NCBI GenBank assembly: GCA_011390785.1 | Contig: JAABRR010000033.1 | Span: 1-43,536 of the forward strand | Source: Sphingobacteriia bacterium | Lineage (GTDB): Bacteria > Bacteroidota > Bacteroidia > Bacteroidales > UBA7960 | Direction: 5' to 3' | Length of the DNA: 43,536 bases | Shown here: piece after piece, positions 1 through 7,708 of the stretch | Layout of the letters: the number at the start of each line of letters is the position of its first letter | How positions within the stretch are numbered: the first letter of the stretch is position 1 | Position numbers and translations under genes: made by a program | The notes under the pieces: model-generated | Seen by the model: only the letters and a program-made list of their open reading frames with translations | Databases searched by the model: none | Told to the model about the DNA's origin: nothing

Positions 1-234
1 TTAATATTTTATTTTTCATCCGTAAATAATCTGTAGGTTAAGGTCGGGTGGAACTCCATGTATGCTATTTTCATTGGTTTTTGTGTTTTATTTGCAAACA
101 TGTTCGTTTCATAACTTATTGTTTTTGCGTCTATTTTGTCATTTTCTATATGAGAACCAAACCAAAATTAAGAAAAGTTACCAAAAAGGGTAACAAGGAG
201 ATCATTTATTTTTAAATATTTCAAAATACCATTA
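1..234. other. intergenic stretch at window edge with a possible 30-codon ORF and a small inverted repeat
   Basis: No recognisable gene. On the minus strand a 30-codon frame runs from ATG at 101-99 to TAA at 11-9 (begins MFANKTQKPM); I do not recognise it and it may be chance. At 177-194 GTTACC and GGTAAC form a perfect 6-bp inverted repeat around a 6-base spacer, a possible protein-binding site or weak hairpin. Confidence 0.25.
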
Positions 235-368
235 ATGAGTCTACTCCGAAAAGTAGCAGCCCCTCCGACCCCTATAAGGGGGAGTTCGCAACTAATTCAA
301 TTACAAATCATTGCGAATTCGGATTTGATGTTAACCATAAAATAAAATACCCTTCGGAGTGGACTCAT
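235..368. repeat. MITE-like element with 16-bp imperfect terminal inverted repeats
   Basis: The left end (235-250, ATGAGTCTACTCCGAA) and right end (353-368, TTCGGAGTGGACTCAT) are inverted copies with one mismatch in 16. Between them lie about 102 bases with an internal hairpin, CCCCT-ATA-AGGGG. I see no clear target-site duplication. A minus-strand frame of 62 codons (485 to 297) reads across the right end and encodes a hydrophobic start followed by MSPLRR, which comes from the repeat arm. Whether that frame is a real short membrane protein or an accident is open. The size and the terminal repeats resemble a miniature non-autonomous element. Confidence 0.45.
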
Positions 369-505
369 GAATAAGACTCGAAGAGTAATCTTCTTTCTAT
401 AAAGACCAATAATTAGAGGAATCAGGAAATTCAATCCCAAGGTTATTCTTAACATAATCGAAAAAATAAAAATTAATTTTTCCACTAATTCTTCAATTTA
501 AATAT

Positions 506-513
506 TACTTTTG
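506..513 (+). promoter_or_regulatory. -7 promoter element for the TetR/exporter operon
   Basis: TACTTTTG matches the Bacteroidota -7 consensus TAnnTTTG. The expected TTTG about 20 bases upstream is only a T-run, so the -33 match is poor. The predicted start of transcription, near 520, falls at the edge of the palindromes at 521-542. Confidence 0.5.
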
Positions 514-520
514 CCCTAAA

Positions 521-542
521 TTAACCAAATGGTTAAACCATT
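521..542. promoter_or_regulatory. overlapping palindromes, probable TetR operator
   Basis: Two palindromes overlap: TTAACC-AAAT-GGTTAA at 521-536 and AATGGTT-A-AACCATT at 528-542, both perfect in their arms. A further related half-site, GTTAAACC, follows at about 545-552. They lie between the -7 element at 506-513 and the TetR start codon at 572. That is where a TetR-family repressor would block its own operon. The assignment to this regulator is an inference from position and symmetry. Confidence 0.6.
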
Positions 543-571
543 AAGTTAAACCAAAAAGTAAAATTAATTCC

Positions 572-1189
572 ATGACCGATAAAGATCTCAAAACTGAAGA
601 GAAAATACTCGAAGCTGCTGCCAACGAGTTTCTGCAAAAGGGCAAGTCAGGTGCACGTATGCAGGAAATTGCCAATAACGCAGGAATCAATAAGGCACTG
701 CTTCACTACTACTACCGCTCAAAAGACAAGTTGTTTGAATCTGTCTTTACAGTGGTGATTAAAAAACTACTGCTTTCAAAGGTGAACAAAATCATTGAAG
801 AAGAAAAGGATGCAATCGGTTTGGTAAGAAGGTTTGTTGCCACCTATATCGATATCATTAATAAGAATCCGATGATACCGTTTTTCGTTTTAGAAGAGAT
901 TACCAAAAATCCGGGAAGATTAACGAATTCAATGTTGAATTCGGGCTTGCCGATCAATAAGGTATTCAACCTTATAAATGACTCCGCCAAACAAGGTGTC
1001 ATCAGGGAAATTGAACCACAACAACTCATTATCAACATCCTTTCCATGTCCATTTTCCCGGTAATTGGTCGTAATATGTTTCAACCCATCCTTTTCAATG
1101 ACAACAAAAAGGCTTTTGACCAATTTCTGGAATCCCGAAAAACCGAAGTGGCTGATTTTATCATTCGCTCTATTCAACCTGATAAATAA
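572..1189 (+). CDS. TetR/AcrR-family transcriptional regulator
   Basis: A 205-residue protein, normal length for TetR repressors. Residues about 8-55 are the DNA-binding helix-turn-helix, with the typical pattern ILEAAANEFLQKG, then IANNAGINKALLHYYYRSKDKLF. The remainder is a helical ligand-binding and dimerisation domain, poorly conserved as usual. The gene leads a run of exporter genes on the same strand, with only 7 bases before the outer membrane component. This recalls E. coli, where the TetR protein CecR (YbiH) precedes ybhGFSR. It probably represses its own operon through the palindromes at 521-542 until a drug-like ligand binds. The ligand cannot be told from the sequence. Confidence 0.9.
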   Translation: MTDKDLKTEEKILEAAANEFLQKGKSGARMQEIANNAGINKALLHYYYRSKDKLFESVFTVVIKKLLLSKVNKIIEEEKDAIGLVRRFVATYIDIINKNPMIPFFVLEEITKNPGRLTNSMLNSGLPINKVFNLINDSAKQGVIREIEPQQLIINILSMSIFPVIGRNMFQPILFNDNKKAFDQFLESRKTEVADFIIRSIQPDK

Positions 1190-1196
1190 AATACCC

Positions 1197-2462
1197 ATGA
1201 AGACCAAAGTTCTGTTATTTCTAATCATCATCATGGCCAGGCCAGTTATGGCACAGCAAGAGCTTACCCTTGAGCAGTGTTATGAGATGGCAAAGGCCCG
1301 TCATCCGCTTGGTTTACAAAAGGATGAAATGGATGAAATTTCAACCATCAACAAGCAAATTAATGCTTCAGCATGGCATCCGCAATTAATGCTCAATGCG
1401 CAGGCCAGCTACCAGTCGGAAGTGATTGAAATCAACCTTCCCGTTCCCGGTTTTGATTTCGATGGCCCATCCCAGGATCAGTATCGTCTTGCTCTTGATG
1501 TAAACCAAACCATTTGGGATGGTGGCTCAACCCGCTACAAACAACAACTCAACGATGTATCCCATCAGGCTGAACTTCAACAACTCGAAGTAGAAATGTA
1601 CTCCATTCACGATCAGGTAAACCGGTATTTTTTTCAACATTTTTTGCTTCTCGAAAATCAGACAGCCATAAGCATTTCTTTGGAAGAAATAAGGGAGAGA
1701 CTGGGCACTATCCAATCGGCAGTACAAAATGGAGTGAGGCTTCCTTCTGTCGGGTGGGCTCTGGAAGTGGAAATACTAAAACTCGAACAATCTTACGATG
1801 AATTACAATCATTATCTGCCGCAAACCTGGAAGCTCTCTCAATACTTTTAGGAAAAACGGTTAATCCGGAAAATCTGGTACTTCCACAATTTGAAACAGT
1901 ACCCTTAAAGGAGCTAAACCGTCCTGAATTATCCTTGTTTTCATTGCAAAAGCAGAACCTTGAAGCCGCTTCGCAGCTTGCTTCATCTGCCCGCATGCCA
2001 AGAGTAAGTGCCTTTGCACAGGGTGGATACGGAAAACCTGGTCTTAATATGCTCAATAACGAATTCGACTTCTATTATGTAGCCGGACTAAGACTTACAT
2101 GGAACATCTGGGACTGGAACAAAACCCAACGTCAGCAGCAGATAAATACCCTTAAATCGAATATGCTTGATAACCGCAGGGAGGCATTCGAACAAAACAT
2201 CCAGCTGGCGTCTGCTCAGTTATCTCAACAGATAAACAGATTGCAGGCTACTCTCACCAAAGACCTGGAAATTATCGAATTGCAGGAAAGAATTGCGGCA
2301 ACAGCCAGCTCGGAAATGGATAACGGAACCATTACTTCCACCGATTACCTGGCACAGATAAATGCTCTGACCCGGGCACGGATAACTTACCAAACTCACA
2401 AAATCCAGCTTTCGCAATACATTACACAATTCAATACACTTTATGGAAACCAACCTTTTTAA
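1197..2462 (+). CDS. TolC-family outer membrane efflux protein
   Basis: I chose ATG 1197 because it gives a clean signal peptide (MKTKVLLFLI, then cleavage near VMA-QQ) and sits 7 bases after the regulator. An in-frame start at 1065 would add 44 residues read inside the TetR gene. The mature protein of about 400 residues has the two-fold OEP repeat: long helices rich in Gln and Leu alternate with short beta segments (LRLTWNIWDWNKTQRQQQ in the second half, and a similar QTIWDGGSTRYKQQ in the first). Such proteins form a trimeric channel through the outer membrane and periplasm. It would be the exit duct for the ABC exporter encoded downstream. Confidence 0.9.
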   Translation: MKTKVLLFLIIIMARPVMAQQELTLEQCYEMAKARHPLGLQKDEMDEISTINKQINASAWHPQLMLNAQASYQSEVIEINLPVPGFDFDGPSQDQYRLALDVNQTIWDGGSTRYKQQLNDVSHQAELQQLEVEMYSIHDQVNRYFFQHFLLLENQTAISISLEEIRERLGTIQSAVQNGVRLPSVGWALEVEILKLEQSYDELQSLSAANLEALSILLGKTVNPENLVLPQFETVPLKELNRPELSLFSLQKQNLEAASQLASSARMPRVSAFAQGGYGKPGLNMLNNEFDFYYVAGLRLTWNIWDWNKTQRQQQINTLKSNMLDNRREAFEQNIQLASAQLSQQINRLQATLTKDLEIIELQERIAATASSEMDNGTITSTDYLAQINALTRARITYQTHKIQLSQYITQFNTLYGNQPF

Positions 2463-2472
2463 ATATATTTCT

Positions 2473-3363
2473 ATGAAATCGTTCCAATTTTTACTTATTG
2501 CAGCTATGGCAGTTTTCTATTCAGCCTGCAACACTTCCCAACACGAAGCTGATGCCTGGGGAAACTTTGAAGCCACCGAAACCATCATCTCAGCCCAGGC
2601 AGGTGGCGAATTGCTGAAACTTGACCTTGAGCGCGGCCAATTGCTCGGGCAGGGTGCCCTGGTAGCCATCATCGATACTACCCAATACCATCTCAACGTA
2701 AAATTGCTCGAAGCCCGCAAAAGAAGTCTGGCCAACCGTATCAATGAAGCTGATGCCAACCTAAAGGTACTGGAATCGAAAAAAGACAATTTGGAAAGAG
2801 AACTCAACAGGGCTCGCCGTTTACTTCAGGATCAGGCCGCTACCCAACAAACAGTCGATGATCTGAATGGCAAGATGACGGTAATTGAGAATCAGATAGA
2901 TGCTGCTATGGTTTCGCGGCAATCGGTGTTTGTCGAGCTTGGCACTCTCGATATACAAATTGAACAAGCACAGGATCAAATTGATAAGTGTATCGTAACC
3001 AATCCAATGGCCGGCACTGTACTGGAGAAATATGCAGAAAATCACGAACTGATTATGCCCGGCAAGCCTCTTTATAAAATCGCTGACCTTTCTAACATGC
3101 AGCTCAAGGTGTATGTTTCAGGCAGTCAATTGGCACAAATTAAGCTCGGACAAAAGGTGCAGGTGTTGATAGATGAATCAGCTGATCAAATGCGAACGCT
3201 GGATGGCACCGTTAACTGGATTGCTTCGCAGGCTGAATTTACACCCAAAACCATCCAAACCCGCGAAGAAAGGGTTAGTCAGGTGTATGCCGTAAAAATA
3301 ACGGTTTTCAACGACGGAAGCATTAAATCAGGGATGCCCGGCGAAGCCATTTTTACCTTGTAG
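2473..3363 (+). CDS. HlyD/YbhG-like periplasmic adaptor, lipoprotein
   Basis: ATG 2473 begins a lipoprotein signal (MKSFQFLLIA, lipobox ending SAC at residue 18). An in-frame ATG at 2443 would overlap the preceding gene and add a non-signal extension. The 296-residue protein has the membrane fusion order: an N-terminal lipoyl half-motif (GGELLKLDLERGQLLGQG), a long alpha-hairpin coiled coil at about 70-175, the second lipoyl half (VTNPMAGTVLEKYAENHELI), then a beta-barrel domain. It should join the inner membrane ABC permeases to the TolC channel. The first ATPase gene starts 3 bases after its TAG stop. Confidence 0.88.
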   Translation: MKSFQFLLIAAMAVFYSACNTSQHEADAWGNFEATETIISAQAGGELLKLDLERGQLLGQGALVAIIDTTQYHLNVKLLEARKRSLANRINEADANLKVLESKKDNLERELNRARRLLQDQAATQQTVDDLNGKMTVIENQIDAAMVSRQSVFVELGTLDIQIEQAQDQIDKCIVTNPMAGTVLEKYAENHELIMPGKPLYKIADLSNMQLKVYVSGSQLAQIKLGQKVQVLIDESADQMRTLDGTVNWIASQAEFTPKTIQTREERVSQVYAVKITVFNDGSIKSGMPGEAIFTL

Positions 3364-3365
3364 CC

Positions 3366-4286
3366 ATGGAGATTGTTATAGATACTGTTTCGAAGGCATA
3401 CGGCAACACACAGGCCCTTGATGAAGTAAGCATGAGTGTAAGTCGTGGCGAACTTTTCGGACTAATTGGCCCCGATGGGGCCGGCAAAACTACCCTGATG
3501 CGGATTCTAACTTCACTGTTACTCCCCGATAAAGGCCGCGCTGAACTGGCAGGCCTTGACAGTAGGAAAGATTTCAAGGCACTGCGCAACATCCTCGGGT
3601 ATATGCCGGGCCGGTTTTCCTTATACCAGGATTTGAGCGTTGAAGAGAACCTTACTTTCTTTGCAAGCATTTTTGGAGAGAAGTTTGATCCGGATTTCTA
3701 CCTTATTCGCGACATTTACGCCCAATTGGCACCGTTCAAAAAACGGCTTGCCGGGAGGCTATCCGGCGGAATGAAGCAAAAACTGGCCCTGTGCTGCGCC
3801 CTTATCCACAAACCCCGAATTCTTATCCTCGATGAACCTACTACCGGGGTGGATGCAGTTTCGCGCAAAGAATTCTGGGATATGCTTTCCCAATTGCGAC
3901 AGGAGCAGATAACAACACTGGTATCTACACCCTACATGGACGAAGCCGTGCGGTGCGACAGGGTGGCATTGATTCAGGCTGGAAAAATCATGGACATCAA
4001 TACACCTGCAGGGGTTGTCGATTCTTTTAAACCTGAATTGTACTCCATTGCCACCCCCCACATCTACCAAACCCTTTTGGCACTCAAAGAGTATAACGAT
4101 ACCTATTCGGTGTATCCCTTTGGTCAGGTAATCCATTTTATTCCAACGGATGCTTCCGTTTCCCCCCATAAAGTGCAGGATTATCTGACGAAAAAAGGGA
4201 TTGAAGCTGTCTCCATCACCCCTGCCCTACCCAATATCGAAGATTGTTTTATGGAACTGATGCAAGATGAACACACAAACGGATAA
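3366..4286 (+). CDS. ABC transporter ATPase, equivalent to the N-terminal half of YbhF
   Basis: A 306-residue ATP-binding subunit. Visible motifs are Walker A GPDGAGKTT (35-43), the signature LSGGMKQ (132-138), and Walker B LILDEP (153-158) with the D-loop GVD. The switch-loop histidine is replaced by proline (VSTPYMDEA, residue 189). From memory, the N-terminal ATPase half of E. coli YbhF also lacks this histidine, so this gene is probably the split counterpart of that half. It overlaps the next ATPase gene by 20 bases. The two probably form a heterodimer in which one ATP site is degenerate. The last 85 residues are a C-terminal extension typical of this subfamily. Confidence 0.9.
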   Translation: MEIVIDTVSKAYGNTQALDEVSMSVSRGELFGLIGPDGAGKTTLMRILTSLLLPDKGRAELAGLDSRKDFKALRNILGYMPGRFSLYQDLSVEENLTFFASIFGEKFDPDFYLIRDIYAQLAPFKKRLAGRLSGGMKQKLALCCALIHKPRILILDEPTTGVDAVSRKEFWDMLSQLRQEQITTLVSTPYMDEAVRCDRVALIQAGKIMDINTPAGVVDSFKPELYSIATPHIYQTLLALKEYNDTYSVYPFGQVIHFIPTDASVSPHKVQDYLTKKGIEAVSITPALPNIEDCFMELMQDEHTNG

Positions 4287-5016
4287 TAAACCTATCATCG
4301 CCGTGCGCAATCTGGTGAAAAAGTTTGGCTCATTTACGGCCAACGATCATCTTACTTTCGATGTGCATAAAGGAGAAATCTTTGGTTTCCTGGGCGCCAA
4401 TGGTGCAGGAAAAACAACGGCCATACGCATTCTTTGCGGGCTATCGGCTCCTACATCGGGCGAGCTAACTGTAGCTGGTTTTGATGTGTACAAGAATGCC
4501 GATCAGATCAAGAAGAACATTGGGTATATGAGCCAGAAATTTTCGCTCTACGATGACATGACCGTATGGGAAAACATCCGGTTTTACGCCGGAATCTATA
4601 GAATGAGAAGGAAGGATATCCGCGAGAAAACGGCCGACTTGCTTAAAAAGCTCGACCTGGAACCGGTTCGTGATAAGCTTATTGCCGGTTTGTCTGTGGG
4701 TTGGAAGCAGAAACTGGCTTTTTCCATCGCTATTTTTCATTCCCCAGCCATTGTTTTTTTAGACGAACCCACCGGAGGAGTAGATCCGGTAACCCGTCGC
4801 CAGTTCTGGGAAATGATTTACGAAGCTGCCAGCAATGGAATTACTGTTTTCGTAACCACCCATTACATGGACGAAGCAGAATACTGCGATCGTGTATGTA
4901 TCATGACCGAAGGAAAAATAATAGCTATGAACACGCCGTCAAAACTAAAAGAAGAGTATGATACAGATTCCATGGATGAAGTTTTCAGGAAACTGGCGAG
5001 GAATGTGGAGACTTAA
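4267..5016 (+). CDS. ABC transporter ATPase, equivalent to the C-terminal half of YbhF
   Basis: A 249-residue ATP-binding subunit beginning inside the end of the previous gene (20-base overlap, suggesting coupled translation). It has Walker A GANGAGKTT (43-51), Walker B VFLDEP with GGVD, and an intact switch histidine in VTTHYMDEAEYCDRV (199). The signature is unusual, LSVGWKQ (142-148) instead of LSGGQ, which recalls the altered signature of the second half of YbhF. Each of the two ATPases therefore lacks a different catalytic element, as expected for a paired, asymmetric motor. Confidence 0.9.
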   Translation: MNTQTDNKPIIAVRNLVKKFGSFTANDHLTFDVHKGEIFGFLGANGAGKTTAIRILCGLSAPTSGELTVAGFDVYKNADQIKKNIGYMSQKFSLYDDMTVWENIRFYAGIYRMRRKDIREKTADLLKKLDLEPVRDKLIAGLSVGWKQKLAFSIAIFHSPAIVFLDEPTGGVDPVTRRQFWEMIYEAASNGITVFVTTHYMDEAEYCDRVCIMTEGKIIAMNTPSKLKEEYDTDSMDEVFRKLARNVET

Positions 5017-5230
5017 GTCGTAAGTGGGCGGTCAACAGTTGGCAGTCTTGTTTGTCACCCCGTGACTTTGGTTAGAATGAAAAATAAAAGTTAAGTTCTT
5101 TAAATATATTTAAAAAAGCGGTCACGGGGCAACTGGAAAGTTCCGGGTAAAAGCCATATTCAGTGGCAGGGTCACTTAAAGTGGCCCCGTCACGTCGAAC
5201 AATAAACCCATCAACAAACCAAAGAAAAAA
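5017..5230. repeat. repeat-bearing spacer interrupting the exporter operon
   Basis: The neighbouring genes overlap or nearly touch, yet 214 bases separate the ATPases from the permeases. The palindrome GTCACCCCGTGAC lies at 5054-5066. A near-inverted copy (GTCACGGGGCAAC, 11 of 13 matching) is at 5121-5133. GGGTCAC-TTAAA-GTGGCCC at 5169-5187 can form a hairpin with one G-T pair. About 65 bases from 5014 to 5077 resemble 13067-13131 on the opposite strand, sharing GTTGGCAGT and the CACCCCGTGAC core. I see no gene. It may be a dispersed intergenic repeat that adds RNA structure to the operon. Confidence 0.6.
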
Positions 5231-6337
5231 ATGAACCGATTCACAGGCTTTGTCAAAAAAGAGTTTTTACACATCATTCGCGATAAGCGCACCATGCTGA
5301 TTTTGTTTGGTATTCCCATCGTTCAGATACTGTTGTTTGGCTATGTGCTTACCAATGAGATCAAAGATGCCAATATTGCCATTCTTGATCACTCCAAAGA
5401 TGAAACCACTGCCCGTATCACAAACAAGCTATTGTCATCGGGGTATTTTCGGCTGCAATCTACCATTGAAAGTGAACAGGAGATTGAAGACCTTTTGCGA
5501 AGCGGAAAAGCCCGGCTTGTGATCATCTTTGAATCCAATTTTAAGAAATCGATGATTCGCGATGGTACGGCCCGGATGCAGATTATTGCCGATGCTTCCG
5601 ACCCCAACACGGCCAATATGCTGGTAAGTTATGCCAATGCTATTGTAGCAGATTTTTCGCGTGGTCTGATGGTTGGCCAGGCATTGCCCATAAAAGTGGA
5701 TCAACAGGTGCGAATGCTCTACAACGAAGAGCTGAAAGGGGTTTTTATGTTTGTGCCCGGCACCATGGCGCTGATTCTGATGCTGCTTTCGGCCATGATG
5801 ACATCCATATCCATTGCCCGTGAAAAAGAGCAGGGCACCATGGAAATACTTCTTGTTTCGCCCCTGCGGCCAGTACAGATTGTTTTGGGAAAAGTGACTC
5901 CGTATATTGGGATGGCCTTTATCAACGCACTGGTTATCATAGCCCTGGGAGTTTTGGTGTTTGGAATGCCAGTGCGGGGAAGCCTGATATTGCTGATGGC
6001 CGAGAGCTTCCTGTTTATTTGTATGGCACTTTCACTGGGAATTTTCATTTCTACCATGGCCAATTCGCAGCAGGTAGCCATGTTCATTTCTGTGTTCGCA
6101 TTGCTTTTACCTACTATGCTGTTGTCAGGATTTATTTTCCCGGTAGAAAATATGCACTGGATATTGCAGGGCATTTCGCATATCATTCCGGCCAAATATT
6201 ACATCATCATCGTAAAGAACATCATGATCAAAGGTGCAGGGTTTCTTTTTGTGTGGAAGGAAACACTGGTACTTGTGGGCATGATGGCACTGCTACTTCT
6301 GGCAAGTGTAAAAAAATTCAAAACCCGTTTGGAGTAA
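5231..6337 (+). CDS. ABC-2 type permease, YbhS-like
   Basis: A 368-residue inner membrane protein. One N-terminal transmembrane helix (about 20-42, after KKEFLHIIRDKRTM) is followed by an extracytoplasmic domain (about 45-170, containing IAILDHSKDETT). About five membrane segments then run from 175 to 365, including the ABC-2 motif REKEQGTMEILLVSPLRP. This is the ABC2_membrane_3 layout shared with YbhS/YbhR. It pairs with the permease 3 bases downstream to form the translocation pore driven by the two ATPases upstream. Drug-type substrates are likely by analogy; the sequence does not name one. Confidence 0.9.
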   Translation: MNRFTGFVKKEFLHIIRDKRTMLILFGIPIVQILLFGYVLTNEIKDANIAILDHSKDETTARITNKLLSSGYFRLQSTIESEQEIEDLLRSGKARLVIIFESNFKKSMIRDGTARMQIIADASDPNTANMLVSYANAIVADFSRGLMVGQALPIKVDQQVRMLYNEELKGVFMFVPGTMALILMLLSAMMTSISIAREKEQGTMEILLVSPLRPVQIVLGKVTPYIGMAFINALVIIALGVLVFGMPVRGSLILLMAESFLFICMALSLGIFISTMANSQQVAMFISVFALLLPTMLLSGFIFPVENMHWILQGISHIIPAKYYIIIVKNIMIKGAGFLFVWKETLVLVGMMALLLLASVKKFKTRLE

Positions 6338-6340
6338 GCT

Positions 6341-7456
6341 ATGAGAACTATTTTATTTATTCTGCAAAAGGAGTTTATCCAGATTTTTCGCAACAAAACC
6401 ATGTTGCCCCTGATCTTTGCATTGCCGGTAGTGCAGCTGGTAGTGCTTGTTAATGCCGCTACCTTTGAGTTAAAAAACGTTGATATTGCTATTGTAGATT
6501 ATGACAATACAAGTACCTCGAGGCAATTGATTTCCCATTTTGATGCATCTCCGTTTTTTAATGTTGCTATGGTTCCATCAACCGACCATGGCATGACGGC
6601 TTTGCTCGACAATTCAGCTGACGTAATTTTGACCATTCCTGCAGATTTCGACCGGGAGCTTCGTCGCGAAAATGCCGGCTCGGTGCAGTTTCTCGTCAAT
6701 GCCATCGACGGCATGGCAGCCGGCCTTATCAACGTTTATGCATCGAGCATTGTGCAGGGTTTTCATCAGGAAATTATTACTGGATGGTTTGATATTGCCA
6801 GCGGTGGTTCGGGCCTTCCTGTTCAAATTACCCACCGTTTCTGGTACAATCCCAACCTTATATATTCCATTTACATGCTGCCTGGCATTCTGGTCATCCT
6901 GGTTACGGTAATCGGAATGTTTCTTACGGCCATTAACATTGTGCGCGAAAAAGAGATGGGCACCATAGAACAGATTAATGTTACACCGGTAAAGAAATAC
7001 CAGTTTATAGCCGGGAAACTTTTCCCCTTTATGGTGATAGCCCTGTTTGAGTTTGCCTTTGGGTTGCTGATCGGAAGGTTGTTTTTCAATTTACCCATAC
7101 TGGGAAGTTTGTGGTTGTTGTTTCTGGTAGCTTTTGTTTTTCTGCTCGTGGCTCTGGGGCTGGGTCTTTTTCTATCAGTCATTTCCAGTACACAGCAGCA
7201 GGTTATGTTTACCATATTTTTCTTTTTGCTTATGTTTATTCTGATGAGCGGGATTTTTACCCCGGTAGAAAGTATGCCACAATGGGCACAAAATATCAAT
7301 ATTATCAATCCGTTTGTTTATTTTATGAAAGCCAACCGGATGATTTTGCTCAAAGGTTCCGGGTTTATGGATGTGTTAAACGATCTGGCAGCTTTGTCGG
7401 TATATGCTTTTATAGCGCTCGGTTTCGCGGTATGGCGTTACCGTAAAACGGTTTAA
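6341..7456 (+). CDS. ABC-2 type permease, YbhR-like
   Basis: A 371-residue protein homologous to the preceding permease and with the same topology: a first helix near 22-40 (LPLIFALPVVQLVVLVNAA), an extracytoplasmic domain starting VDIAIVDYDNTSTSRQL, then the REKEMGTIEQINVTPVKK motif and a C-terminal membrane block. It starts 3 bases after its partner and is the last gene of the exporter operon. The paralogous pair implies a heterodimeric pore, as in the Ybh system. No convincing terminator follows it in the 250 bases to the next gene. Confidence 0.9.
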   Translation: MRTILFILQKEFIQIFRNKTMLPLIFALPVVQLVVLVNAATFELKNVDIAIVDYDNTSTSRQLISHFDASPFFNVAMVPSTDHGMTALLDNSADVILTIPADFDRELRRENAGSVQFLVNAIDGMAAGLINVYASSIVQGFHQEIITGWFDIASGGSGLPVQITHRFWYNPNLIYSIYMLPGILVILVTVIGMFLTAINIVREKEMGTIEQINVTPVKKYQFIAGKLFPFMVIALFEFAFGLLIGRLFFNLPILGSLWLLFLVAFVFLLVALGLGLFLSVISSTQQQVMFTIFFFLLMFILMSGIFTPVESMPQWAQNINIINPFVYFMKANRMILLKGSGFMDVLNDLAALSVYAFIALGFAVWRYRKTV

Positions 7457-7708
7457 GGAATGTGGCAACCCCATTTTTTTAACCCAAAGTGTACTGAAAT
7501 GGACAATAAGTGTTCGGAATCATACAAGTGTAAAAACTCAAACGGACCGCAAAACCTTTGGCTATCAAAGCACTGAAGCAAAAGGCATAATTTTTCGGCT
7601 AAATAAAGAAATTGTTTCCAGATGCTTATTTTGAGTATATTCGTGTAGACTCAACATGGATTTTGAAAATTATAAGTGAGCTCAAAAAAAACAAAAATCA
7701 TCCTGCAT

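Noticed and set aside
1065-1196. Longer start for the TolC-like gene at 1065
   Set aside because: The extra 44 residues overlap the TetR gene and hide the signal peptide; ATG 1197 gives a proper signal sequence.
7550-7600. Possible sigma-54 promoter before the MacB-like permease (TGGCTATCAAAGCA)
   Set aside because: The GG and GC pairs are 8 bases apart and not 10, and the flanking consensus is absent.
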